Part shown: in pieces, positions 35,849 through 45,196 of the stretch | How the letters are laid out: each line of letters opens with the position of its first letter | Numbering within the stretch: the stretch's first letter is position 1 | DNA from: Cytophagales bacterium | GTDB taxonomy: Bacteria; Bacteroidota; Bacteroidia; Cytophagales; Cyclobacteriaceae | Assembly: GCA_022360015.1 (NCBI GenBank) | Contig: JAKSDQ010000150.1 | Span: forward strand, 62,001-126,000 | Direction: 5' to 3' | DNA: 64,000 nt | Made by a program: the position numbers and the translations under genes | The notes under the pieces: generated by a model | The model's database searches: none | What the model was told of the DNA's origin: nothing | Seen by the model: the letters and a program-made list of their open reading frames with translations, nothing else

Positions 35849-36514
35849 ATGAAAACTATCTGCTCAATTATCATTTGTTTACTGCTTATTACCGCCTGTC
35901 AGGATGAACCACTTAGCAGCATGGAAAAAATCAATGATGAATGGTCTGAAAAAAATGACGAAAACCAGCAAGCACAATTCGTGATTGACGAAATCATGAA
36001 AAAGTACAATGCCCACAGCTATCAAGTCACCGAATTGCAGGAGGGTGACCCTCCCCGGGCCGTTTTCATTTTACGTGATTATCAAAAGCAGTCGATCGAG
36101 GAAATCACCATCGACGACAGGGCGAGAATGGCTACGGCTATTGCCACGATTGGCATTACACAAAAGGATATGGCCATGTTGAAGGATGTAGATGATATTT
36201 TCACAGTTGTTGAAGAACCGCCGGCACCGACAGGAGGCATGCGTGCTTTCTACCGATACGTCACCGAAAATTTGAAGTATCCCAGGTCGGCCAGGGAACA
36301 AGGCATCCAGGGAAAGGTTTTTGTACAGTTTGTTGTCAACGACTTTGGAGAGATTACCCATGTAGAAGCCATCAAAGGCATTGGTGGAGGTTGTGACGAA
36401 GCCGCGGTGGAAGTTGTCAAAAATTCTCCCTTATGGATCCCGGGGAAACAACGCGGCGAGGCCGTGAAAGTCAGGATGGTAATCCCTATCGGTTTTAAAT
36501 TAGACGATGCTTAA
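35849..36514 (+). CDS. TonB C-terminal-domain lipoprotein
   Basis: A 221-residue protein. The N-terminus (MKTICSIIICLLLITAC) is a lipoprotein signal with the lipid Cys at 17. Residues about 25-110 are a short polar region. Residues about 120-221 form a TonB C-terminal domain: PRSAREQGIQGKVFVQFVVN, IKGIGGGCDEAAVEVVKNS, WIPGKQRGEAVKVRMVIPIGF. It lacks the N-terminal membrane helix and Pro-rich stretch of a true TonB. A close copy of this domain ends the M56 protein two genes down. It is first in the BlaI-controlled operon and may be a signalling partner rather than an energy transducer. Confidence 0.85.
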   Translation: MKTICSIIICLLLITACQDEPLSSMEKINDEWSEKNDENQQAQFVIDEIMKKYNAHSYQVTELQEGDPPRAVFILRDYQKQSIEEITIDDRARMATAIATIGITQKDMAMLKDVDDIFTVVEEPPAPTGGMRAFYRYVTENLKYPRSAREQGIQGKVFVQFVVNDFGEITHVEAIKGIGGGCDEAAVEVVKNSPLWIPGKQRGEAVKVRMVIPIGFKLDDA

Positions 36515-36568
36515 TTCTTTCAGATAAATATTATCTTTAATTTTACGTTAAGCCGTTAACCTTTAACT

Positions 36569-36946
36569 ATGAGAGAACTCACCAAAGCAGAGGAACAGGT
36601 AATGCAGATTCTATGGGAATTAAAAAAAGGGTTTGTCAAAGACATCTTAGCAAAAATGGAGGAACCAAAACCTGCCTACAATACTGTTTCCACCATTGTC
36701 AGAATCCTGGAGAAAAAGGGGTTTGTAGGCTATAAAGCCTATGGCAAAACACATGAATACTTTCCCTTGATTGGCAAAGACAAATATAAGAACTTCTATC
36801 TGAAGAACTTTGTAGGCAACTATTTTGAAGGATCCTTTCAGCGTCTGGTGTCATTTTTTGCCAAATCCAATGATATGGATATCCATGAAGTGGAAGCTTT
36901 GATGAAATTAGTGGAAGACGACCTAAAAAAGAAAAAAAATGAATAG
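36569..36946 (+). CDS. BlaI/MecI/CopY-family transcriptional repressor
   Basis: A 125-residue winged-helix protein. It starts with LTKAEEQVMQILWELKKGFVKDIL, the standard opening of the family, followed by the recognition helix (YNTVSTIVRILEKKGFV) and a C-terminal dimer part ending in a Lys-rich tail. The gene overlaps the start of the M56 peptidase by eight bases, the usual repressor-sensor pair. The two palindromes at 35768-35805 are its likely operators. Cleavage or release of the repressor when the sensor is activated is the known mechanism for BlaI/MecI; the signal here is unknown. Confidence 0.93.
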   Translation: MRELTKAEEQVMQILWELKKGFVKDILAKMEEPKPAYNTVSTIVRILEKKGFVGYKAYGKTHEYFPLIGKDKYKNFYLKNFVGNYFEGSFQRLVSFFAKSNDMDIHEVEALMKLVEDDLKKKKNE

Positions 36947-38384
36947 TGTCATTAACTATGTTTTTCAGTCGGCATTTTGCCTGTTGACCTTCTATGGTTT
37001 TTACTTTGTTTTTCTAAAGAGGGAAACCTGCTTTCAATACAACAGGGCCTACTTACTGGTTTCCTCTGTTTTGGCTTTATCATTGCCTTTGGTAAATTTT
37101 TATTGGTTATTCGGCTCATCCCTATGGCAACAAGCCGGCATAATCCCTGTGATATATCTGCCGGAAATTACCTTTGTTTCCGAAGGTTCCGGAGGAGTAG
37201 CCCGTTGGTTTGATGTTAGCCTGGCTGGAATTTTATCAGGTATTTACTTTACCGGGGTGGTGCTTTTCCTTGGAAGGTTTTTAATCCAGGTTTTAGCGAT
37301 AAAAAGGATTATTGCCAACAACAGGTGCAACATAAAGTACTGGAAAGACTGCTACCTGATCAATACAGACGGAAAATTGCCAACTTTTTCATTTTTCAAA
37401 TATTTGTTCTGGGATAACAGCATTGAATTTACCGATCAGGAAAAATCGCAGATCTTAAACCATGAATTGGTCCACATCAGACAGAAGCACAGCTACGATA
37501 TTATCTATTTCGAAATACTCGGGGTGCTGTTTTGGTTTAATCCGTTGATCAGGTTATACAAAAAATCCATTACAGATACCCACGAATTCATCGCTGATAA
37601 CCTTGTACTCAAAACCGTTGACGGTTATCACTACGGCCAGTTGATCGTCAGGCAGCTATTCAAGCGAATGGATTTGTCAATGGGTAGTTATTTTAACAAA
37701 TCGCAGGCCTACCGCCGGATCGATATGATTAAAATGAATGGGAAAAAAACCCGTTTATATAAATTGTTGATGGCATTACCTCTGGTCGTGTCACTTACAC
37801 TTATCATGGGGGTGGGTGTTAACCGGGGGGCGGCCTCTGATTTGGTCTACCGCAGCTTTTTACCACCGGCGCTCGTAGAAAGCATTCATAAAGAACCTTA
37901 TAAGGACCTCCTGTCTTCCAAAGAATCGCCTGAACATGCATCTCTGCCCGGTCAGGATACTGACAGGCCTCCTGAAATTGGAAATATACCAGGGAAAGAC
38001 AATGATATGCATGATTTAATATCCCCTAAGCCCGGAACAAGCATCAAAAAGACTTCCCTTGTCAAGGATGAGGTCTTTACAATCGTTGAGAAGCAGCCCT
38101 TTCCCAAGGATGGTATGGATTCATTTTATGATTACGTACGAAAAAGGCTTAAATACCCAACCGTGGCCCGTCGTAAGGGTATTGAAGGAAAAGTTTTTGT
38201 GCAATTTGTGGTAGAAAAAGACGGTAGTTTAAGCGATGTAACTGTCATTAAAGGCATTGGAGCCGGTTGCGATGAGGAAGCCAAAAAAGTAATTCAAAAT
38301 GCGGAAAACTGGATACCTGGAAGGCAACGTGGTATTCCTGTAAATGTGAGGATGGTGATACCAATTACATTTAGCCTTGGTTAA
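36939..38384 (+). CDS. M56 (BlaR1-like) membrane metallopeptidase fused to a TonB C-terminal domain
   Basis: A 481-residue sensor-like protein. Membrane helices lie near residues 5-26, 37-58, 93-118, and again 268-286 (MALPLVVSLTLIMG). The zinc site HELVH (His175, Glu176, His179) sits in the cytoplasmic loop, with a third ligand probably in DTHEFIADN near 214. After the last helix comes a periplasmic part with a Pro/Ser-rich linker and a TonB C-terminal domain (about 390-481: VARRKGIEGKVFVQFVVE, WIPGRQRGIPVNVRMVIPI). In place of a penicillin-binding domain it thus carries a TonB fold, as often in Bacteroidota. It would cleave or trigger release of BlaI. Confidence 0.9.
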   Translation: MNSVINYVFQSAFCLLTFYGFYFVFLKRETCFQYNRAYLLVSSVLALSLPLVNFYWLFGSSLWQQAGIIPVIYLPEITFVSEGSGGVARWFDVSLAGILSGIYFTGVVLFLGRFLIQVLAIKRIIANNRCNIKYWKDCYLINTDGKLPTFSFFKYLFWDNSIEFTDQEKSQILNHELVHIRQKHSYDIIYFEILGVLFWFNPLIRLYKKSITDTHEFIADNLVLKTVDGYHYGQLIVRQLFKRMDLSMGSYFNKSQAYRRIDMIKMNGKKTRLYKLLMALPLVVSLTLIMGVGVNRGAASDLVYRSFLPPALVESIHKEPYKDLLSSKESPEHASLPGQDTDRPPEIGNIPGKDNDMHDLISPKPGTSIKKTSLVKDEVFTIVEKQPFPKDGMDSFYDYVRKRLKYPTVARRKGIEGKVFVQFVVEKDGSLSDVTVIKGIGAGCDEEAKKVIQNAENWIPGRQRGIPVNVRMVIPITFSLG

Positions 38385-38445
38385 CCAGGTTTGTTGATCC
38401 CGGTGGCTCCCTCCCATCAGTTGTTGTCACCTTTCCCCAAAACCA

Positions 38446-38967
38446 CTAAAAATATTTTGGCCTGATAATCTCGTTAAGAAGAATGGCTTTTTTCAATCCA
38501 TCGGGATTTTTCAACATTTCCCTGATGTCGACACCCAGCCTGCTTGTATCCTTCCCGTCGTAGTCCTCCTCCTGGGCTTTAAAAACCGAGGGAGCTTGAA
38601 GCACATCCACTTCACTTACTTCAACATTTTGGAATTCATCATAAACCGATGATTTCTTACTTTCTGCAACAAATGGTCTTTCCGTTTCGAAGAATGGCTC
38701 GGGTTGGTCAATCTCTTCTTCGGCTATTTCCTTTTCTTTCACCTCCGGTTCCTGCTGCTGAGTAAACTCCCTGAGCAGATCTTCAAAGTTTGGACGGCGT
38801 TGGGTTTTCCCCGGTGTGGACTCCTGGGTTACTTCTCCAAAATCACCGGGAATCGGCGAATCCGGGCCGTTTTGGGGCAAATTTTTTGGCTTTCCCCTTT
38901 TCATAGCTGAATAGATCACATATATGATCGCTACGATGATATAAAATATTGTCGATAAATCATCCAT
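38446..38967 (-). CDS. Membrane-anchored hypothetical protein
   Basis: A 173-residue protein not assigned to a family. It starts with a short periplasmic tail and one membrane helix (about residues 4-22, IFYIIVAIIYVIYS), followed by a long, charged, Glu-rich and Pro-rich cytoplasmic part that looks disordered. The last 25 residues (LGVDIREMLKNPDGLKKAILLNEIIRPKYF) look like a conserved helical tail. It ends 61 bases from the convergent M56 gene, with no clear terminator between, and starts about 160 bases from smc on the other strand. Confidence 0.65.
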   Translation of the reverse strand: MDDLSTIFYIIVAIIYVIYSAMKRGKPKNLPQNGPDSPIPGDFGEVTQESTPGKTQRRPNFEDLLREFTQQQEPEVKEKEIAEEEIDQPEPFFETERPFVAESKKSSVYDEFQNVEVSEVDVLQAPSVFKAQEEDYDGKDTSRLGVDIREMLKNPDGLKKAILLNEIIRPKYF

Positions 38968-39095
38968 AATTACTGCTAAATGTACTATGATTATTTCGAT
39001 TATAAAAATATGACAATCACGATTTTGACAGTTTATGTTTTCAGGTAGTGGAAATTTATTCTGAATGGCCGGGAAACAAATTCATAAAATAATTT

Positions 39096-39103
39096 TAAAT
39101 TTG
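39096..39103 (+). promoter_or_regulatory. Candidate -7 box for smc
   Basis: TAAATTTG matches TAnnTTTG exactly. No good TTTG lies 19-21 bases upstream. If used, transcription begins near 39110, which excludes the in-frame ATG at 39065 and supports translation from 39128. Confidence 0.35.
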
Positions 39104-39127
39104 TTGTCTTTGCAAAAAAAAGGCTGC

Positions 39128-42100
39128 ATGGAACTAATCAAATTAGAGATAAAGGGATTCAAGAGTTTTGGTGATAAGGTTATCATAAATTTTGATAATG
39201 GGATTACAGGCATTGTCGGGCCCAATGGCTGTGGTAAATCCAATGTAGTAGATGCCATCAGGTGGGTGCTGGGCGAGCAAAAAACCAGGATGTTACGCTC
39301 CGAAAAGATGGAAAACATCATTTTTAATGGCACCAAGCATCGCAAAGCCCTGCAAATGGCCGAGGTGTCCCTGACATTTAACAATACCAAAAATCTGTTG
39401 CCTACCGAGTATTCACAGCTAACTATTACCCGTCGTTATTATCGATCCGGGGAAAGCGAGTATTTGCTGAATGGTGTTACCTGCCGGTTGAAAGATATTA
39501 CCAACCTGTTTCTCGATACTGGGATATCTTCCAACAGCTACGCCATTATTGAGTTGAAAATGGTAGACGATATTCTGAATGACAAGGACAACTCCCGGCG
39601 TACCTTATTTGAAGAAGCAGCAGGCATTTCAAAATTCAAGGTCAGGAAGAAAGAAACCCTGAGAAAACTTTCCAGCACCGACGATGATCTCGAAAGAGTC
39701 GCAGATTTGCTCTTTGAGATCGAAAAAAACATGAAGTCACTCGAACGCCAGGCCAAACAAACCGAGCGCTATTTTCAGATTAAAGAGGCTTATAAAAACT
39801 GTAGCATTGAATATGCTAAAAAATCTTTTAGCAAGCATACGGAACGGCTGTCTGAACTCGATAGACAGACTGAAGCTGAAAATGATAAAAAAATCAGCCT
39901 GAACAGGCAGATTACCGAGAAGGAGACATTGGTAGAAAAGTCCAAAGCGTCTATGATTACCAGGGAAAAAACCCTGGCCTCAAGGCAAAAAACGTTAAAT
40001 GAACATGTCAATAAAATCAGGCAATACGAAAGTGACAAGAAGATCAAAAATGAGCGGTTACGTTACTTAAACGACAAAAGCGATAGTCTCACAGAGCAAA
40101 TAGAACAAGACAAAAAGAGCAACGAAAGAGCGGCATTTAGTATTAAAAGCCTGGAAACAGAAAAGGAAACGGCAGAAAAGCTGCTTAGAGAGACAGAAAA
40201 AAGCCTCGAAACCCTAAAAGAAGATTACGATCACCATAAAATCAACAGCAGCAAAAGCCAGGAGCAGATAAACGAAATCAATACCCTCTACAAAAGCAAG
40301 CAGAACGCCGTTTATCAGCTCACTAAATCACTGGAAATCAAAGAAATGCAGGTTTCTACGCTTAAACAAGAGCTGGAAAAAGCAACTACTGACACGACAC
40401 AACAAAGTGCTAACCTTGCTGAATTTGAGGAAAGGGCCACAAGACTGGCTGCTGATCTGGCCTCAAAAAGTGACCGGCTTAACAAGATAAAGGCCGAGGA
40501 AGAAGACCTTCAGGGCAGGGTGGAATCACTGGACAGAACCATCGGCCAAATCAAAGACGAGTTAACCGGGCAAGGCCGTAAGCTGGATGCCCTGCAAAAT
40601 GAATATAATCTGACCAAGTCGCTGGTAGATAACCTCGAAGGATTTCCTGAAGCGATCAAATTTCTCAAAAAGCAGGCGGAATGGGGGAAAAACTTCCCAT
40701 TATTATCCGATGTACTTACTTGTCCGGCCGCCTATCGCATCACGATTGAAAACTACCTGGAGCCTTACATGAATTATTATATCGTCAATACCTTTGAGGA
40801 AGCTAACAAGGCGATCAATCTGTTAAGTGAGGCGGCCAAAGGAAAGGCCAACTTTTTTGTGCTGGAAAGTTTTAAAGATTTTCATCCCTCAGCAGGAAAA
40901 ATATATAACAATGCCTTACCTGCCACTGAAATTGTCGAATATGAAAGCAAATACGCAAAACTTATCGCATGGATGCTGGATAATGTTTACATCGTACCTG
41001 GCGAATATGACCTGATTACTGGTGATAACGACAGTATTTTCATTACAAAAAGTGGCAAGATTACCAAAAGAAAACATAGTTTATCAGGAGGCTCGGTGGG
41101 GCTTTTTGAAGGAAAAAGAATCGGAAGGGCAAAAAACCTGGAAAAACTCAGCAAAGAGATTAAGAGGTTGTCTTCAAGCATTGAAAAGATCAGGCAAAGT
41201 CTGGAAGAAAAGCAAATTGAGCACCAGAAGCTGAAAGAAAGTACACAAAAAGACCTTCTCGAAGATTTACAGCAGGCAATAAACCGGATCAATGAAGAGT
41301 ACATATCCTTCAAAACCAAGCATGAACAGTTTGAAGAAATGCTCAGCAGCAATGCCAACAAAAAAGAAGATATATTGGCAGGTTTGGAAGGCCTGTCAGA
41401 AGAAATAGCCACCCTGAGGCCACAGGTACAACAAGAAAACGATCAGTTGAAGGATATCGAGGAAAGACTTCATTTTTTAGAAGAAGACCTCACAGCCCAA
41501 AATGACACCCTTAATCAAAAATCCTCTGCCTACAACCAGGAAAACATCCTGTTTCACCAAAGACAAAACAAAGTCGACAGCATTACCCAGGAGATAGGTT
41601 TTAAAAAGGATACTTATAATAATAGTTATGAACGAATTGGTAAAAACCAGTTGGAGTTAAAAGGCAATGAATCAGAGATCAAAAGGCTTCTGGAAACCTC
41701 TGAATCGGATGAGGATGAGTTAATTGAAATGTATAGCGAAAAGGAGCGCATAGAAAGTGCCGTTAACGAAGCGGAAAAAGAGTACTATCAGATACGGGGG
41801 GAAATTGATGAAATTGAAAAAACCATCAGGGAGATACAACGCTCCAGGGAAAACAGTGACGCTATTTTGATGCAATTGCAACACCATCTCAATGAAACCA
41901 GGTTGCAGGTAAATTCTGTCAAAGAACGGCTCTCTATCGAATTCAATACCGAACTCGATGAAGTGATGAATCAGGAAACAGCCGATGAAAAACTGGCCGC
42001 ACTGACAGAAGAAGCGCTTCGGGCAAGCATTGAAAAGGCAAAGGACCGGCTGGACAAAATGGGGCCTATCAACCCTATGGCTATGGAGGCTTATGATGAA

Positions 42101-42664
42101 ATCAGGGAAAGACATGTCTTTATCACTACCCAAAAAGAAGATTTGGTCAAAGCCAAGGAATCATTACTGGAAACCATCAACGAAATTGATACCGTAGCCA
42201 GAGAGACCTTTTTGCAGGCTTTTGAAAAAATCAAGGAGAATTTCATCTATGTATTCAGATCACTTTTCACTGAAGAAGATAATTGCGATCTGAGACTGAG
42301 TAACCCGGACGAACCGCTGGAGTCAGCCATCGAAATCATTGCCCAGCCAAAAGGTAAGCGTCCCCTTTCTATCAATCAATTGTCAGGAGGAGAAAAAACC
42401 CTGACGGCCACTTCGTTGCTTTTTTCTATCTACCTGCTCAAACCTGCCCCATTTTGTATATTCGACGAAGTAGATGCACCACTGGATGATGCCAACATTG
42501 ACAAATTCAATAAAATTATCCGCAAATTTTCAGAAGATTCCCAGTTTATTATCGTCACCCATAACAAACGAACCATGGCTACCACAGACATCATTTACGG
42601 TATCACCATGATAGAACAGGGTGTATCCAGGGTAGTGCCTGTCGATTTGAGGGAACTGGTGTAG
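39128..42664 (+). CDS. smc: Chromosome segregation protein SMC
   Basis: The SMC ATPase compacts and resolves chromosomes together with ScpA/ScpB. The reading starts best at 39128 (MELIKLEIKGFKSFGDK, the conserved SMC opening); the frame extends to 39065, but those 21 residues are not conserved. It has 1178 residues: Walker A GPNGCGKS (31-38), a long coiled coil (about 165-510), a hinge near 510-660 (LLSDVLTCPAAYRITIENYLEP), a second coiled coil to about 1010, then the signature LSGGEKTLTA near 1085 and Walker B/D-loop FCIFDEVDAPLDDANI near 1115. All key motifs are present. scpA and scpB are not in the window. Confidence 0.95.
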   Translation: MELIKLEIKGFKSFGDKVIINFDNGITGIVGPNGCGKSNVVDAIRWVLGEQKTRMLRSEKMENIIFNGTKHRKALQMAEVSLTFNNTKNLLPTEYSQLTITRRYYRSGESEYLLNGVTCRLKDITNLFLDTGISSNSYAIIELKMVDDILNDKDNSRRTLFEEAAGISKFKVRKKETLRKLSSTDDDLERVADLLFEIEKNMKSLERQAKQTERYFQIKEAYKNCSIEYAKKSFSKHTERLSELDRQTEAENDKKISLNRQITEKETLVEKSKASMITREKTLASRQKTLNEHVNKIRQYESDKKIKNERLRYLNDKSDSLTEQIEQDKKSNERAAFSIKSLETEKETAEKLLRETEKSLETLKEDYDHHKINSSKSQEQINEINTLYKSKQNAVYQLTKSLEIKEMQVSTLKQELEKATTDTTQQSANLAEFEERATRLAADLASKSDRLNKIKAEEEDLQGRVESLDRTIGQIKDELTGQGRKLDALQNEYNLTKSLVDNLEGFPEAIKFLKKQAEWGKNFPLLSDVLTCPAAYRITIENYLEPYMNYYIVNTFEEANKAINLLSEAAKGKANFFVLESFKDFHPSAGKIYNNALPATEIVEYESKYAKLIAWMLDNVYIVPGEYDLITGDNDSIFITKSGKITKRKHSLSGGSVGLFEGKRIGRAKNLEKLSKEIKRLSSSIEKIRQSLEEKQIEHQKLKESTQKDLLEDLQQAINRINEEYISFKTKHEQFEEMLSSNANKKEDILAGLEGLSEEIATLRPQVQQENDQLKDIEERLHFLEEDLTAQNDTLNQKSSAYNQENILFHQRQNKVDSITQEIGFKKDTYNNSYERIGKNQLELKGNESEIKRLLETSESDEDELIEMYSEKERIESAVNEAEKEYYQIRGEIDEIEKTIREIQRSRENSDAILMQLQHHLNETRLQVNSVKERLSIEFNTELDEVMNQETADEKLAALTEEALRASIEKAKDRLDKMGPINPMAMEAYDEIRERHVFITTQKEDLVKAKESLLETINEIDTVARETFLQAFEKIKENFIYVFRSLFTEEDNCDLRLSNPDEPLESAIEIIAQPKGKRPLSINQLSGGEKTLTATSLLFSIYLLKPAPFCIFDEVDAPLDDANIDKFNKIIRKFSEDSQFIIVTHNKRTMATTDIIYGITMIEQGVSRVVPVDLRELV

Positions 42665-42673
42665 TTCTGTTTG

Positions 42674-42709
42674 TTAATGAGGTAATAATGCAATATATTT
42701 CCTCATTAA
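42674..42709 (+). terminator. Hairpin after smc
   Basis: TTAATGAGG (42674-42682) pairs with CCTCATTAA (42701-42709), a perfect 9-bp stem around an 18-base loop, 10 bases past the smc stop. No T-run follows, so termination is uncertain. It also lies 21 bases before the next gene. Confidence 0.35.
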
Positions 42710-42730
42710 TCAATAAACTAACAAGACTAC

Positions 42731-44680
42731 ATGAAAGACAACGACAAGCCCTACATTAAGCCGGAAACCAGGTTGCCGGAAACTACTATCAAAGCATTTT
42801 TTTTAGGAGCGTTATTATCAGCCTCACTGGCAGCCGCCAATGCCTACCTGGGACTTTTTGCCGGCTTAACCGTTTCTGCGTCCATCCCGGCCGCTGTCAT
42901 CTCAATGGCCCTATTAAAATTATTCAAAAAAAACAACATACTCGAAAACAACATTGTTCAAACCGCTGCATCTGCCGGCGAAGCTTTGGCTGCAGGTGTC
43001 ATCTTTACCTTTCCTGCCCTCGTACTGATGGGCTATTGGTCTGGTTTTAGTTATCTGGAAACTGCGTTAATAGCCCTGGCCGGTGGTGTGCTGGGTGTTT
43101 TATTCACCATTCCACTCAGGTCGGCCCTGATCGTGAGGCAAAAGTTACGATTTCCGGAAGGTGTGGCAACATCTGAAGTATTAAAGAGCGGGGAAGAAGG
43201 GGGCAAAGCCATCCGTTTTCTGGCTTTGGGCGGCATTATCGGTGCCCTGGTAAAGCTTTCGGAATCAGGATTAAAAATATGGGATGCTGTTTTTGAGAAG
43301 GCCACATTTGCGGCTGAAAAGACTTATTTGTATTTCGGTATGAACCTCTCCCCTGCCCTGATGTCCGTTGGATACATCGTTGGATTAAGAATCGCCACGC
43401 TGGTCTTTGCCGGAGGGGTAATAAGTTGGTGGATAGCCATTCCCATTTATCTTTATTTGCATGGTAATCCCGAAGGGGCAGAGGCCACAGCGCTGGGCGG
43501 TGCCACCTGGAGTTCTCAAATCCGGTTTTTAGGTGTCGGGGCTATGCTGGTAGGTGGGCTATGGGCCCTGATAAGCCTTAAGGGAGCCATTGGATCGGCG
43601 TTGAGTGCCGGGCTTAAAGCTGTTAAAAATAAATCGGGGCAGCTTAATATCCTGAGAACGGAAAAGGACACCCCCATGCAATGGGTAATTATTGGAATCG
43701 GAGCTATGGTAGTTCCGATTTTTATTATTTATCTGAGGGAAATTGAAGGGATAGCCATTTCAGGATTGATGGCCATTATTATGATCATTGCAGGATTTTT
43801 GTTTGCCTCAGTAGCGGGCTATATGGCAGGATTAGTGGGTAGTTCCAATAATCCTATTTCAGGCGTGACTATTGCAACCATCCTTACCTCCTCTTTGATT
43901 CTGCTTGCCCTCCTGGGAAGTGGCGCCGAAAAAGGACCAGCGGCAGCTATACTGATAGGGTCAGTGGTCTGTTGTGCCGCCGCCATTGCCGGAGATAATA
44001 TGCAGGACCTAAAGGCCGGTCATATTCTCGGCGCTACGCCTCAAAAACAACAAATTATGCAGATGGTTGGTGTGATCGCCGCCGCTTTCGCCATGCCACT
44101 GATTCTGGATTTATTAAATGAAGCCTATGGATTCGGCCCGCCGACAGCCGATAAGCCAAATTCCCTCCAGGCACCTCAGGCCACCTTAATGCAAAGCGTA
44201 GCCGTTGGTGTTTTTGGCGGAGGACTGCCATGGACCATGGTATATATTGGCATGGCACTAGCTGTTTTGATCATCATATTGGATAAAATGCAGGAAGCCC
44301 GGGGCTCTGAATGGCGAATTCCCGTCTTGGCCGTAGCGGTTGGTTTGTATCTGCCCTTTGAGTTAGACAGCGCCATCATGCTGGGTGGTGTATTTGCATG
44401 GCTGGTGGGCCGCTATCAACAAAAGAACCGGTTGCAGGAGGTGGAAAAACACGCCGTAGCGAAGCAGCGCAGTGAAAGAACGGGTTTGTTGTTTGCTTCG
44501 GGATTAATAACCGGTGAGGCATTACTCGGTATAGGTCTGGCCGTCCCCATCGTACTCACCGAGACCGACGACTTTATGGCCCTTACGGACAAAACCTTTG
44601 GCAGCCTGCCGGGATTGATTGTTATCATCGCTATATGTGTGTTTTTATATAGGATCGCTGTTAAAGCATACAGAAGTTGA
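42731..44680 (+). CDS. OPT-family oligopeptide transporter
   Basis: A 649-residue inner-membrane transporter with about 15-16 helices. The start PETRLPETTIKAFFLGALLSASLAAANAYLGLFAGLTVSASIPAAVIS-type sequence is the hallmark of bacterial OPT proteins. Further marks are VQTAASAGEALAAGVIFTFPAL (about 77-98), RFPEGVATSEVLK (about 139-151), and SSNNPISGVTIATIL (about 371-385). Proton-driven uptake of small peptides is the family role in general; several prokaryotic members have no proven substrate. It is 66 bases past smc and may be separately expressed. It is followed by a GT-rich, gene-free stretch. Confidence 0.92.
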   Translation: MKDNDKPYIKPETRLPETTIKAFFLGALLSASLAAANAYLGLFAGLTVSASIPAAVISMALLKLFKKNNILENNIVQTAASAGEALAAGVIFTFPALVLMGYWSGFSYLETALIALAGGVLGVLFTIPLRSALIVRQKLRFPEGVATSEVLKSGEEGGKAIRFLALGGIIGALVKLSESGLKIWDAVFEKATFAAEKTYLYFGMNLSPALMSVGYIVGLRIATLVFAGGVISWWIAIPIYLYLHGNPEGAEATALGGATWSSQIRFLGVGAMLVGGLWALISLKGAIGSALSAGLKAVKNKSGQLNILRTEKDTPMQWVIIGIGAMVVPIFIIYLREIEGIAISGLMAIIMIIAGFLFASVAGYMAGLVGSSNNPISGVTIATILTSSLILLALLGSGAEKGPAAAILIGSVVCCAAAIAGDNMQDLKAGHILGATPQKQQIMQMVGVIAAAFAMPLILDLLNEAYGFGPPTADKPNSLQAPQATLMQSVAVGVFGGGLPWTMVYIGMALAVLIIILDKMQEARGSEWRIPVLAVAVGLYLPFELDSAIMLGGVFAWLVGRYQQKNRLQEVEKHAVAKQRSERTGLLFASGLITGEALLGIGLAVPIVLTETDDFMALTDKTFGSLPGLIVIIAICVFLYRIAVKAYRS

Positions 44681-44752
44681 GTTTGGGTTTGGGTGTGAGT
44701 GTGAGTGGAGGGGGGGGTGAAGCTTGTGGGAAAGGGTTGGTGGTTGCAGGTA
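44676..44752 (+). repeat. G/T-rich low-complexity tract with G-runs
   Basis: 77 bases almost free of C on the plus strand, beginning GTTGAGTTTGGGTTTGGGTG, then GTGAGTGTGAGTGG and a run of eight G (44710-44717), with further GGG at 44728-44730 and 44734-44736. It overlaps the OPT stop codon. A related phrase (GTGTGAGTGTGAGT) recurs at 60333-60347. It could fold into a G-quadruplex. Confidence 0.55.
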
Positions 44753-44873
44753 GTGGCATTGTTTTTCAGGCAACTTTTTTAAAATGACCAAAATTTTGTA
44801 ACTTTTAAGACAGAAATAATCACCATTCACATTTCGTTCAACAGAACGTTTTCAAATAACAAAACTTTGAACA

Positions 44874-45146
44874 GTGCCGGTTGTAAAATTCACTTACGCA
44901 TTGAAGCGATTTTATCCTGGATTAAAGGAAGTTAACATTAAAGCTTCCACTGTGGCGGATATTGTTAAAAAACTAGATGACATTTATCCAAGAATGTCAT
45001 CCTACATCATCGATGAGCAGGGCGCACTCAGGAAACATGTGAATATTTTCATAGGCAATTCCATTATCGAGGACAAGATTTCATTGGCTGACAAGGTGAG
45101 TGAGCATGATGAAGTATACATTATGCAGGCTTTGTCCGGAGGATAA
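44874..45146 (+). CDS. MoaD/ThiS-family ubiquitin-like protein
   Basis: A 90-residue beta-grasp protein beginning with GTG at 44874 (PVVKFTYALKRFYPGLKEVNIK). It ends in Leu-Ser-Gly-Gly, the C-terminal Gly-Gly that MoaB/ThiF-like E1 enzymes adenylate in sulfur carriers. Middle motifs (VADIVKKLDDIYPRM, NIFIGNSIIE, LADKVSEHDEVYIMQALSGG) fit the MoaD fold. No E1, MoaE, ThiG or cysteine desulfurase is next to it. It is followed after 50 bases by an Asp-box propeller gene, with which it probably forms an operon. Whether it carries sulfur or is conjugated to protein is not known. Confidence 0.8.
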   Translation: MPVVKFTYALKRFYPGLKEVNIKASTVADIVKKLDDIYPRMSSYIIDEQGALRKHVNIFIGNSIIEDKISLADKVSEHDEVYIMQALSGG

Positions 45147-45196
45147 TGTACCTTAACTCTTTACGCTAACATCCTTAAAACAAAATAACCAAACCT

